DNA from: RGIG3102 sp964369975
GTDB lineage: Bacteria > Bacillota > Clostridia > Oscillospirales > Ruminococcaceae
NCBI GenBank assembly: GCA_964369975.1
Contig: CAYJFZ010000014.1
Coordinates: 1-39,673 of the forward strand
Direction: 5' to 3'
Length of the DNA stretch: 39,673 nt
The notes below the pieces were generated by a model. The model did not search any database. It was not told the origin of the DNA and worked only from the letters and a program-made list of their open reading frames with translations. Every line of letters begins with the position of its first letter. Within the stretch, counting starts at the first letter, position 1. This document shows, piece after piece, positions 1 through 6,819 of the stretch. The translations under genes and the position numbers were made by a program.

Positions 1-1
1 T

Positions 2-1507
2 ACTGTACTATTAAAAGATACAACAAAAACAGATCAAACACTATCATTTGCAGATGCTACTTTAACAAAAGAAGTAGGCGATGCAAACTTCAATAATGTT
101 TTATCAGATGCAAAGACAACACCTACATATAGTAGTAGTAATGAAGATGTTGCAGTAGTTGATAGTGCAACAGGTACAGTTACTATTAAAGGCGCAGGTA
201 CAGCGACAATCACAGCTTTTGCACCGGCAAATAGCATGTACAACGCAGCTACTTTAAGTTATGAGCTAATTGTAAATAGCGGAGAAGCTGATTTAGCTCA
301 AGATGAAACAACTGTATTTGATGAAGAATTCAGCCGTTTACAAAGTATTAGCTTAAAAGTTGGCTCTTCAGGTGCAGTTACCTTAGATGTTGCACATAAT
401 GGCGATTTAAGTGGCTATACTGGATATACATTTAATGGCGGTGTATTAGGTAATGTAAAAGAAGGCTCTATTGAAATTACTTTATACAAAGAATTCTTAG
501 CAACTCTACCAGAAGGCGGATATGAATTAGGCGTAACTTTAATCGGTGGTGTTGCAGCTGGCACAGTAGAAGGTAGTATCCCTCCAAAAACAACCCATAC
601 TGTAACTATAGAAAATACAGGAACAATGGGAGCCCCAAGTGGATCATATCCATATGATTTAGGTGATATAGACTTCTTATCAGCAGGCATTAAAGATGGA
701 TATAGATTTGTAAGATGGGTAGTGTCCATAGGTAAGGCTACTATTGAAAACCCAACTGCATTAGAAGGCTCATCATTCTTAGTTTTAGGCGATGTAACTT
801 TAACAGCTATTTGGGAGCCAATATCTCAAGGAGAAGCTCCTGCTCCAGCGTATACAATAACAGTTGTAAACGGTTCTGGTGATGGTGTGTATGCACCAGG
901 CACTCCGGTAACAATCAAAGCTGATACTATCCCAGGAAAAGTGTTCTCACACTGGACTTATGATTATTCAGGCGGAATAGTAAATGAAAAAGCTGCAACA
1001 ACTACTTATACAGTTCCAAACACTGGCGCAACAATAACAGCAAATTATATAGGCGATACAAATGTTCCTTCTGATTTAGTAACTTATAAAGTTAGTATCG
1101 AAGTTGAGGGCAAAGGTAGCGTTTCACCAGATGGTGGCGCAAAAGCTGTAGTTAATGTAGTAAAAGGTGAAGACGAAGAATTCACATTTACACCAGAAAC
1201 TGGATATATAATTAAAGATGTTTTAGTTGACGGTGTATCAGTTGGCGCTGTAGAAAAATATACTTTAGAAGATGTAGAAGATGAACATACTATTAAAGTA
1301 ATATTTGAAATGAGCGAAGATGCACAAGAAGGAACAGATGGCTCTGATACAGAAGGCGGTATAGGCGATACAAACTCAGAAGGTGATGAGGAAACTCAAA
1401 CAAATGAGGGTGGTCTGTCTTCATATCTACCAATAATATTCCTTTTAATATTAGTTTTACTTATTCTTATATACTTCTTATCAAAGAAAAAAAAGAATGA
1501 TCAATAA
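2..1507 (+). CDS. Surface protein with Ig-like and bacterial-repeat modules, membrane anchored (5' partial)
   Basis: The reading frame is open from the first bases of the window, so the N-terminus and any signal peptide lie upstream; the ATG at 236 is internal. The first ~80 visible residues look like a Big_2 type Ig-like fold (VAVVDSATGTVTIKGAGTATITA). Next comes a segment resembling the X2-like Ig module (ATTVFDEE, then YKEFLATLPEGGYELGVTL), then three Gly/Tyr-rich repeats of the Listeria-Bacteroides/Flg_new kind (DGYRFVRWVVS, GKVFSHWTYDYSGG, ETGYIIKDVLVDG). An acidic Gly/Thr-rich linker precedes a C-terminal hydrophobic helix (SSYLPIIFLLILVLLILIYF) and a KKKK stop-transfer tail. No LPxTG motif is seen, so anchoring is probably by the helix. 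The modules suggest a cell-surface adhesin or carbohydrate-interacting protein; the actual ligand cannot be inferred. A strong terminator follows the stop. Confidence 0.8.
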   Translation, partial: TVLLKDTTKTDQTLSFADATLTKEVGDANFNNVLSDAKTTPTYSSSNEDVAVVDSATGTVTIKGAGTATITAFAPANSMYNAATLSYELIVNSGEADLAQDETTVFDEEFSRLQSISLKVGSSGAVTLDVAHNGDLSGYTGYTFNGGVLGNVKEGSIEITLYKEFLATLPEGGYELGVTLIGGVAAGTVEGSIPPKTTHTVTIENTGTMGAPSGSYPYDLGDIDFLSAGIKDGYRFVRWVVSIGKATIENPTALEGSSFLVLGDVTLTAIWEPISQGEAPAPAYTITVVNGSGDGVYAPGTPVTIKADTIPGKVFSHWTYDYSGGIVNEKAATTTYTVPNTGATITANYIGDTNVPSDLVTYKVSIEVEGKGSVSPDGGAKAVVNVVKGEDEEFTFTPETGYIIKDVLVDGVSVGAVEKYTLEDVEDEHTIKVIFEMSEDAQEGTDGSDTEGGIGDTNSEGDEETQTNEGGLSSYLPIIFLLILVLLILIYFLSKKKKNDQ

Positions 1508-1538
1508 ACTATAATATTAATTCAATATTATATAAATT

Positions 1539-1568
1539 AAAAGGCAGCTATTTTAATAGCTGCCTTTT
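1539..1568 (+). terminator. Rho-independent terminator after the surface protein
   Basis: Perfect inverted repeat, left arm 1539-1552 (AAAAGGCAGCTATT) and right arm 1555-1568, with a T-rich right flank. It lies 31 bases after the stop codon at 1507. Confidence 0.85.
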
Positions 1569-1610
1569 ATATTTAAAAAATTATTTGAAGTATTTGTAAA
1601 ATTTGTATCT

Positions 1611-1651
1611 TGTGATTTTGTCACTGATTTATATTTTAAAAAGGGTATAAT
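1611..1651 (+). promoter_or_regulatory. Candidate promoter and operator of the osmC-family gene
   Basis: An imperfect 15-base palindrome (TGTGATTTTGTCACT, 1611-1625) lies 20 bases before a consensus -10 (TATAAT, 1646-1651). No good -35 is present at normal spacing, which would fit a promoter that depends on an activator or is covered by a repressor. A similar palindrome, 12 of 15 bases identical, lies in the equivalent place upstream of the flavoprotein gene at 11603. The regulator is unknown. Confidence 0.4.
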
Positions 1652-1740
1652 AATAAAGAAATATAAATATAGAAGCTAAAATTTTAATAAAATTAATATT
1701 ATTAAATAATTATAGCAAAAGCACCAATGGAGGAAAAACA

Positions 1741-2136
1741 ATGATAATAGCAAAAAGTATAGGCGATAAGTACACAGCGCAAATGAATTTAGAAGGTAAT
1801 GATAAAGTGAAAGTAGTTTATGCAGGACAGCCGGTAGAATTAGACGGCACAGGCGAAGATATGCGCCCTGGCCAATTACTACTTTCTGGCTATGCTGCTT
1901 GTATTAATATAACAGCAAGACAGCTTTTAAATAAAGAAAATTTAAGCTATGATGATGTTATAGTAAGTGTGGATATGGATAACTCACAAAAAGGAAAAAC
2001 AAAGTTTTTCTCAAAAGTTGAAATTATTTCAGACACTGTTTCTCAAGAGAAAAAAGATGAAATAATCAACACTCTAAAAGACTGTGCTGTATGTAAAATA
2101 TTAGCAAACGAAAAAGAATTTTTAGACTTAGTTTAA
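1741..2136 (+). CDS. OsmC/Ohr-family protein
   Basis: 131 residues, close to the usual OsmC-fold length. OsmC-family proteins reduce organic hydroperoxides with a pair of cysteines, one in the central helix and one near a later CPV-like motif. Here the helix is LLSGYAACINITARQLL (Cys54) and the second site is CAVCKIL (Cys115, Cys118), so both thiols are in place. The start ATG has a GGAGG site 6-10 bases upstream. The gene is monocistronic between its own leader and a terminator. The family also includes YhfA-like members of unproven activity, and the first motif is not the classic GGC form, so peroxidase function is likely but not certain. Confidence 0.8.
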   Translation: MIIAKSIGDKYTAQMNLEGNDKVKVVYAGQPVELDGTGEDMRPGQLLLSGYAACINITARQLLNKENLSYDDVIVSVDMDNSQKGKTKFFSKVEIISDTVSQEKKDEIINTLKDCAVCKILANEKEFLDLV

Positions 2137-2144
2137 TAAATAAA

Positions 2145-2171
2145 AAAACCTACTGATTTTCAGTAGGTTTT
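2145..2171. terminator. Terminator shared by the osmC-family and MFS genes
   Basis: Left arm 2145-2156 (AAAACCTACTGA), loop TTT, right arm 2160-2171, followed by a T-run on the plus strand and preceded by an A-run, so it can serve both of the convergent genes. Confidence 0.85.
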
Positions 2172-2217
2172 ATTTTTTTATCTTCATACAAAGATACTTA
2201 TAAAAAAATTAATTAAA

Positions 2218-3447
2218 TTAGCCTTGCTCGATTGGTTTAACATCATATAAGCCTTGTTTATCCAGCATCTTATAGTTAATAAAAACTAATACTGCTGATA
2301 TAATTAAGCAAATTACAAAAACAAAGTATGATATATTAGGGTTGATATCAAATACAAAGCCTGCAAAAGATGGCCCTGTCATCATACCAAATGACTTAGC
2401 GGCATTAAACAAGCCCGATACAGCACCTTTTGAAGCACCTGATTGATTTTTTGTCATTATCATTTGTTGTAAAGGTGATAAGATTGCAAAGCATGTATAA
2501 TAGCATAAAGCAAACATTAAAGTTTCTGTTTGTCCTGTGCTTAACATTGTTAAAAAAATCGAAGTAGCAGCTAATAAAGTAGCAACACACATAGATTTTG
2601 AAAGATGTTTTTTTCTAACTATCCATACATTAATTGTTAAGTTAGCTGTTAATGCAAGGCCTGCAACAGCTGCTTTAAACAGCCCTGAAGATGATGGGTT
2701 AAAGTTAAATTTAGCTCTTAAGAAGTAATTAAAGCTTTGGTCAAAGCCTGATGCGGCTAAAACGCATAAGAATATACTAAATAAGAAAACACCAACTGTA
2801 AGGTTAATGAGCTTTGCACTTTGAATTATATTAGTAAATGGGTTTACTTGTGAGAGTTTTAACTTATCACTACTTTTTACAAAATTTGATGGCTCACGAA
2901 CAAAGAAAAAGAAGATTAAGCCACTTATAATTAAAGAAGTACCTTGAACAAAGAAAGGATATAATAAATTTATATCTCCTAAAAAGCCCCCTAAAACAAA
3001 GCCTAAAGATGGACCTATTGATTGAATAGATGCGTATAGTATAAGTAGCTGATTTCTATCCTCGACAGGACAGTCTAAAGAAATTATAAAAGCCATACAG
3101 CTTACTACAACACCGGAAATACCAATACCACCAAGGAATCTTCCTAAAATAACAAAATGCCAAGAATTTGCGCTACCAAAAACGAGAGCGGAAATCCCGT
3201 ATAAAATAAAGCCGATACTAATACATTTTGCATAGCCTATCTTATCTCCAAATTTGCCCCAAAAAGGCGAAAATGCAAATTGACCTACTGCCATTGCAGT
3301 AAATGCAAGTCCGTATACACTCGTTCCGGCGTTTATATATTCTATAAATGCAGGAGTTACAGGATGAACCATACCTGCAACAAAGGCATAGATTGCAAAA
3401 AGTGAAAACAATAATGTCAACTTATTTCTTCTAACGATATTTAGCAT
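2218..3447 (-). CDS. MFS transporter, drug-exporter type
   Basis: 409 residues with about 12 hydrophobic helices, the normal size for a major facilitator protein. The loop between helices 2 and 3 has the family signature (GKFGDKIGYAKCIS, compare GxLaDrxGrkxxl) and helix 5 has a Gly-rich stretch (GPSLGFVLGGFLGD) typical of the 12-helix proton-coupled exporters. The substrate cannot be read from sequence; multidrug or small-metabolite export is the usual role. The ATG is preceded by AGGAGG on the minus strand. It is transcribed alone: the neighbour upstream on the same strand has its own terminator at 3507-3542. Confidence 0.85.
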   Translation of the reverse strand: MLNIVRRNKLTLLFSLFAIYAFVAGMVHPVTPAFIEYINAGTSVYGLAFTAMAVGQFAFSPFWGKFGDKIGYAKCISIGFILYGISALVFGSANSWHFVILGRFLGGIGISGVVVSCMAFIISLDCPVEDRNQLLILYASIQSIGPSLGFVLGGFLGDINLLYPFFVQGTSLIISGLIFFFFVREPSNFVKSSDKLKLSQVNPFTNIIQSAKLINLTVGVFLFSIFLCVLAASGFDQSFNYFLRAKFNFNPSSSGLFKAAVAGLALTANLTINVWIVRKKHLSKSMCVATLLAATSIFLTMLSTGQTETLMFALCYYTCFAILSPLQQMIMTKNQSGASKGAVSGLFNAAKSFGMMTGPSFAGFVFDINPNISYFVFVICLIISAVLVFINYKMLDKQGLYDVKPIEQG

Positions 3448-3506
3448 GAACTAACCTCCTTTAAATCATATCTATAATTCTACAACAAAAAGCATAATTT
3501 TACAAC

Positions 3507-3542
3507 AAAAAAATACTTCTTTTTTAAAAGAAGTATTTTTTT
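3507..3542 (-). terminator. Rho-independent terminator of the small membrane protein gene
   Basis: 17-base inverted repeat with arms 3507-3523 and 3526-3542, core ATACTTCTTTT, starting right after the minus-strand stop codon at 3548 and ending in a T-run on that strand. Confidence 0.75.
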
Positions 3543-3547
3543 ATAAA

Positions 3548-4180
3548 TTATAGTAATATAAATAATATTATCATTGATAAAATAGCTACAATAAACGGTG
3601 CAAAATCTACTGCTTTAAAAAAGTTTTGCGAGAGCACTTTTTCATTAAATAAACTTTTATGCACTATGTCTATTTTTGATTTTGCTATTAAAGAAGCGAT
3701 GAATAATATAGTTAGGATAAAGTAAGGTATTAAAGAAACCCTTGCTTTTTCCCCAGTTTGCAGGGCTATGCTAATTAAATCAGAAAAGCTAATATCATAT
3801 ATTAAAAAATCTTTATCACTTATTAAAATAGCTTCACTCATATCATCATATAATACATAGGCAGAATATTCATCTTCATTAATTTTTTCAACATTTGAAA
3901 TTACTAAAACATCATCATCTACTGATATACTAAAACTTTCATCAATTTCTATTTTTAACTTTATAATATCAAATTGCGAATTATTAGAAACAGCCTTATA
4001 TTCTATTGAGGAAATAGCAGGGGATTTTTTGTAAAAATCGTTATTAATCTCAATTCCACTACCTTGTGAAAGATATAAAAAAGCGCCACTAAATACAACA
4101 TACACTAAAATCAGTATATTTGTATAGAATTTAATTTTCTTTTGTTTTTTTGCGTTATTAAAGTAAATATATCCACTCAT
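3548..4180 (-). CDS. Hypothetical membrane protein with an extracytoplasmic domain
   Basis: 210 residues; I do not recognise the family. A Lys-rich N-terminus (NNAKKQKKIKF) is followed by one hydrophobic helix at about residues 20-39. A mostly polar, beta-rich segment of ~110 residues follows with many Asp/Glu (DESFSISVDDDVLVIS), then two more hydrophobic helices near 148-165 and 192-210. This predicts a protein with its central domain outside the membrane or in the wall space. The start has an AGAGGTG site 7-8 bases upstream. It lies on the minus strand behind the MFS gene but is separated from it by a terminator, so joint function is not implied. Confidence 0.6.
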   Translation of the reverse strand: MSGYIYFNNAKKQKKIKFYTNILILVYVVFSGAFLYLSQGSGIEINNDFYKKSPAISSIEYKAVSNNSQFDIIKLKIEIDESFSISVDDDVLVISNVEKINEDEYSAYVLYDDMSEAILISDKDFLIYDISFSDLISIALQTGEKARVSLIPYFILTILFIASLIAKSKIDIVHKSLFNEKVLSQNFFKAVDFAPFIVAILSMIILFILL

Positions 4181-4341
4181 ATCATCACCTCTTAAAATAT
4201 TATAACATATATATATAGAATTATAAATATAGAAATTATGAAAAATTGATAAAATTTATAATTTAATGTAAAAAAAGGTTAGTATTTTTCCGTGTATTTA
4301 TGTTAAAAGTAGACAAATATAATTATATTAATATTATATAC

Positions 4342-4371
4342 TTGAAAACTTTATAATATATATTGTATTAT
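4342..4371 (+). promoter_or_regulatory. Probable promoter of the glmU-domain/prs operon
   Basis: TTGAAA (4342-4347), 18-base spacer, TATTAT (4366-4371), about 48 bases before the ATG at 4420. The region 4181-4419 is otherwise AT-rich with no other signal I can support. Confidence 0.45.
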
Positions 4372-4419
4372 ATAAGAAGTAAAAGAAATATTTAATTTTT
4401 ATATAGAAAGGGTAAAGTT

Positions 4420-5118
4420 ATGCAAATTGTAGACAATGAGAAAAAATATCTTAGCATTATTGAAAAGCATATTGAAAATGGTGTAAAGTTTTACACTTCC
4501 CACGGCATAGTAATTGATGATACAGTTATTATAGGAAAAGGCACTCTAATAATGCCAGGGACTATTCTTTTAGGCGATACCACCATAGGAGAAGATTGTA
4601 CAATAGGCCCTAATACTATGATTAAAGATAGTAAAGTAGGAAATAGCACTACCGTTAATTCATCTCAAGTAACTTCATCAGTAGTTAAAAATTCAGTAAA
4701 AATAGGTCCGTTTAGCCAAATTAGACCAAACTGCGTAATTGAAGATGATGTAAAACTTGGAAACTTTGTAGAAGTTAAAAATTCAAACATTAAAAATAGC
4801 TCTTCTGTATCACACTTAACATATATAGGCGATGCAGACATCGGCAGTTATGTAAATGTTGGCTGCGGAGTTGTTACAGTAAATTATGATGGACAACTAA
4901 AGAAAAGAACAACTATTGATGATTTTGCTTTCATTGGCTGTAATACAAACTTAATTGCCCCTGTAAAAATAGGTGAAAGTGCCTATACAGCAGCAGGCTC
5001 TACAATAACAAAAGATGTACCAGATAATGCTTTAGCAATAGCAAGGACAAGGCAGGAAATTAAAGAAGACTGGGCGAATAGAAAATTAAGCGACTATAGA
5101 AAAAAATACAAAAAATAA
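4420..5118 (+). CDS. Stand-alone GlmU acetyltransferase domain (glucosamine-1-phosphate N-acetyltransferase)
   Basis: 232 residues of left-handed beta-helix hexapeptide repeats matching only the C-terminal half of GlmU. The N-terminal uridyltransferase domain with its nucleotide-binding loop is absent, and no ORF for it lies upstream. The N-terminus (EKKYLSIIEKHIENGVKF) aligns with the linker helix joining the two GlmU domains. Acetyltransferase residues are kept: Arg102 (QIRP), Glu118/Lys120 (FVEVKNS), His132/Tyr135 (SHLTYIGDAD), Asn146, Asn155 (NYDG) and a Lys near 161. It should use acetyl-CoA to make GlcNAc-1-phosphate for peptidoglycan precursors, but UDP-GlcNAc synthesis would need a separate pyrophosphorylase. 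The SD is GAAAGGGT. It sits directly before prs, the normal position of full-length glmU in Firmicutes. Confidence 0.85.
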   Translation: MQIVDNEKKYLSIIEKHIENGVKFYTSHGIVIDDTVIIGKGTLIMPGTILLGDTTIGEDCTIGPNTMIKDSKVGNSTTVNSSQVTSSVVKNSVKIGPFSQIRPNCVIEDDVKLGNFVEVKNSNIKNSSSVSHLTYIGDADIGSYVNVGCGVVTVNYDGQLKKRTTIDDFAFIGCNTNLIAPVKIGESAYTAAGSTITKDVPDNALAIARTRQEIKEDWANRKLSDYRKKYKK

Positions 5119-5199
5119 CTTACCATAAAACTTAATAAATGATAAACTATAAAGAATTGTATAGCCTATAATTTAAGGCAGATAAAGAGGGGTCAAAAA

Positions 5200-6147
5200 A
5201 TGAATGTTCGTGGCAATGATATTAAAATTTTCGCTTGTAATGCGAGCAAGCAATTAGTAAATGATGTAGCTGAAAAGCTTTCCTTACAAGTAGGTAAAAG
5301 TGATGTAGGAGTTTTTAGCGATGGCGAAATTAATATGTCCATATTTGAAACTGTAAGAGGCTGTGATGTTTTCATCATTCAAAGTACTTGCCCACCAGTT
5401 AATAACAATATAATGGAATTATTAATAATGGTTGATGCTTGTAAAAGAGCTTCAGCAGGTAGAGTTACTGCGGTAATTCCTTACTTTGGTTATGCAAGAC
5501 AAGATAGAAAAAGTCGTTCAAGAGATCCGATAAGTGCAAAATTAGTAGCAGACTTAATTACAGCCTCAGGTGCTGATAGAGTAATGACTATGGACTTGCA
5601 CGCAGCACAAATTCAAGGCTTTTTTAATATACCAGTTGACAATTTAGTGGGTATGCCTATATTAACAAAGGTGTTTTTAGAAAAAAATCTTGAGGATGTA
5701 GTAATAGTAAGCCCAGATTTAGGCTCTGTAAATAGAGCAAGAAGTTTTGCAAGTAAATTAGATGCACCAATTGCTATTATAGATAAAAGAAGACCAAAGC
5801 CTAATGTATCAGAAATTATGAACATAATCGGTGATATTAAAGATAAAAATGTAATTATTATTGATGATATTATAGATACAGCAGGCACTTTATGTAATGC
5901 TGCGAATGCTTTAAAAGAAAGAGGAGCAAGAAGTGTAAGAGCCTGTGCTACTCACGGTATCCTATCCGGCCCTGCAATAGAAAGAATACAAGCGAGTGCT
6001 ATTGAAGAGCTTGTAATTTTAGATACTATCCCTTTAGCAGAGGGCAAGAAAATAGATAAGATTAAAGTAGAAACAGTAGCGAATGTCTTTGCAGAAGCTA
6101 TAAGAAGAGTTTACTCAGAGCAAAGCGTTTCAACACTTTTTGATTAA
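5200..6147 (+). CDS. prs: Ribose-phosphate pyrophosphokinase (PRPP synthetase)
   Basis: 315 residues, full length for class I PRPP synthetase. It transfers pyrophosphate from ATP to ribose 5-phosphate, giving PRPP for nucleotide, His and Trp synthesis. Visible motifs: ATP-binding segment YFGYARQDRKSRSRDPIS, the metal-binding His in TMDLHAAQIQGFF, the flexible-loop region DKRRPKPN, and the PRPP-binding loop VIIIDDIIDTAGT. The ATG follows a GAGGGG site. It is 81 bases downstream of the GlmU-domain gene and two bases before the pth ATG, so it probably belongs to one transcript. The ctc (L25) gene found between prs and pth in Bacillus is missing. Confidence 0.97.
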   Translation: MNVRGNDIKIFACNASKQLVNDVAEKLSLQVGKSDVGVFSDGEINMSIFETVRGCDVFIIQSTCPPVNNNIMELLIMVDACKRASAGRVTAVIPYFGYARQDRKSRSRDPISAKLVADLITASGADRVMTMDLHAAQIQGFFNIPVDNLVGMPILTKVFLEKNLEDVVIVSPDLGSVNRARSFASKLDAPIAIIDKRRPKPNVSEIMNIIGDIKDKNVIIIDDIIDTAGTLCNAANALKERGARSVRACATHGILSGPAIERIQASAIEELVILDTIPLAEGKKIDKIKVETVANVFAEAIRRVYSEQSVSTLFD

Positions 6148-6148
6148 T

Positions 6149-6739
6149 ATGTTTTTTAAGAAAAATAAAAATGGCCCAAGATACATAATAGCAGGTCTTG
6201 GAAATCCCGGTAAAAAATACGAGGGTACAAGGCATAATATCGGCTTTGACGTTATTGATTATATAGCTCAAAAAGAAAATGCACCTATAATAAAATCAAA
6301 GTTTTTAGCCCTTTATAGTATAGCTGATATCAGTAGTGAAAAAGTATTGCTTTTAAAACCTCAAACCTATATGAACTTATCAGGGCAAAGCATAAAGCAA
6401 GCTGCAAATTTTTACAAAATCCCAGTAGAGAATATTATTATAATATATGATGATATATCCCTTGATGTTGCAAAAATTAGGCTAAGGCAAAAAGGAAGTG
6501 CCGGTGGGCATAATGGGATAAAAAGTATAATAGCGCATTTAGGAGATGTTTTCCCAAGAGTAAAAGTTGGAGTAGGTCAAAAGCCGAATAAAGAGCAAGA
6601 TTTAGCTTTGTATGTGTTAAGCGATTTTTCAAAAGAAGAAAATGAAAAATTAAAAAATGAATATGATAATATACACAGTGGTATAAAGCTAATAATAAAA
6701 GGCGAAATGCAAAAAGCCATGAACGAATTAAATAAATAA
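6149..6739 (+). CDS. pth: Peptidyl-tRNA hydrolase
   Basis: About 196 residues. Pth cleaves peptidyl-tRNA released from stalled ribosomes and recycles tRNA. The family signature is clear: IIAGLGNPGKKYEGTRHNIGFDVID with the catalytic His in RHNIG, LLLKPQTYMNLSG with the substrate-binding Asn, YDDISL with the conserved Asp, and the GSAGGHNGIKSII loop. The ATG at 6149, one base after the prs stop, is chosen; a TTG at 6140 overlapping the prs stop is possible. Neither has a clear SD, so translation is probably coupled to prs. A short basic N-terminal extension (FFKKNKNGPRY) precedes the core. Confidence 0.95.
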   Translation: MFFKKNKNGPRYIIAGLGNPGKKYEGTRHNIGFDVIDYIAQKENAPIIKSKFLALYSIADISSEKVLLLKPQTYMNLSGQSIKQAANFYKIPVENIIIIYDDISLDVAKIRLRQKGSAGGHNGIKSIIAHLGDVFPRVKVGVGQKPNKEQDLALYVLSDFSKEENEKLKNEYDNIHSGIKLIIKGEMQKAMNELNK

Positions 6740-6743
6740 AACA

Positions 6744-6778
6744 GCCGTGAATACCCCCTATAAAAGGGTGTTCACGGC
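6744..6778 (+). repeat. GC-rich hairpin between pth and mfd, no T-run
   Basis: Inverted repeat with arms 6744-6756 (GCCGTGAATACCC) and 6766-6778 (13 pairs, one of them G-U) and a 9-base loop. No T-run follows (AAAATCAG), so it is not a standard terminator. It may be an mRNA-processing or stabilising stem within the operon, or a weak attenuator. Confidence 0.6.
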
Positions 6779-6819
6779 AAAATCAGTTAAATATAAATTA
6801 AACTTAGCGGAGGCATATT

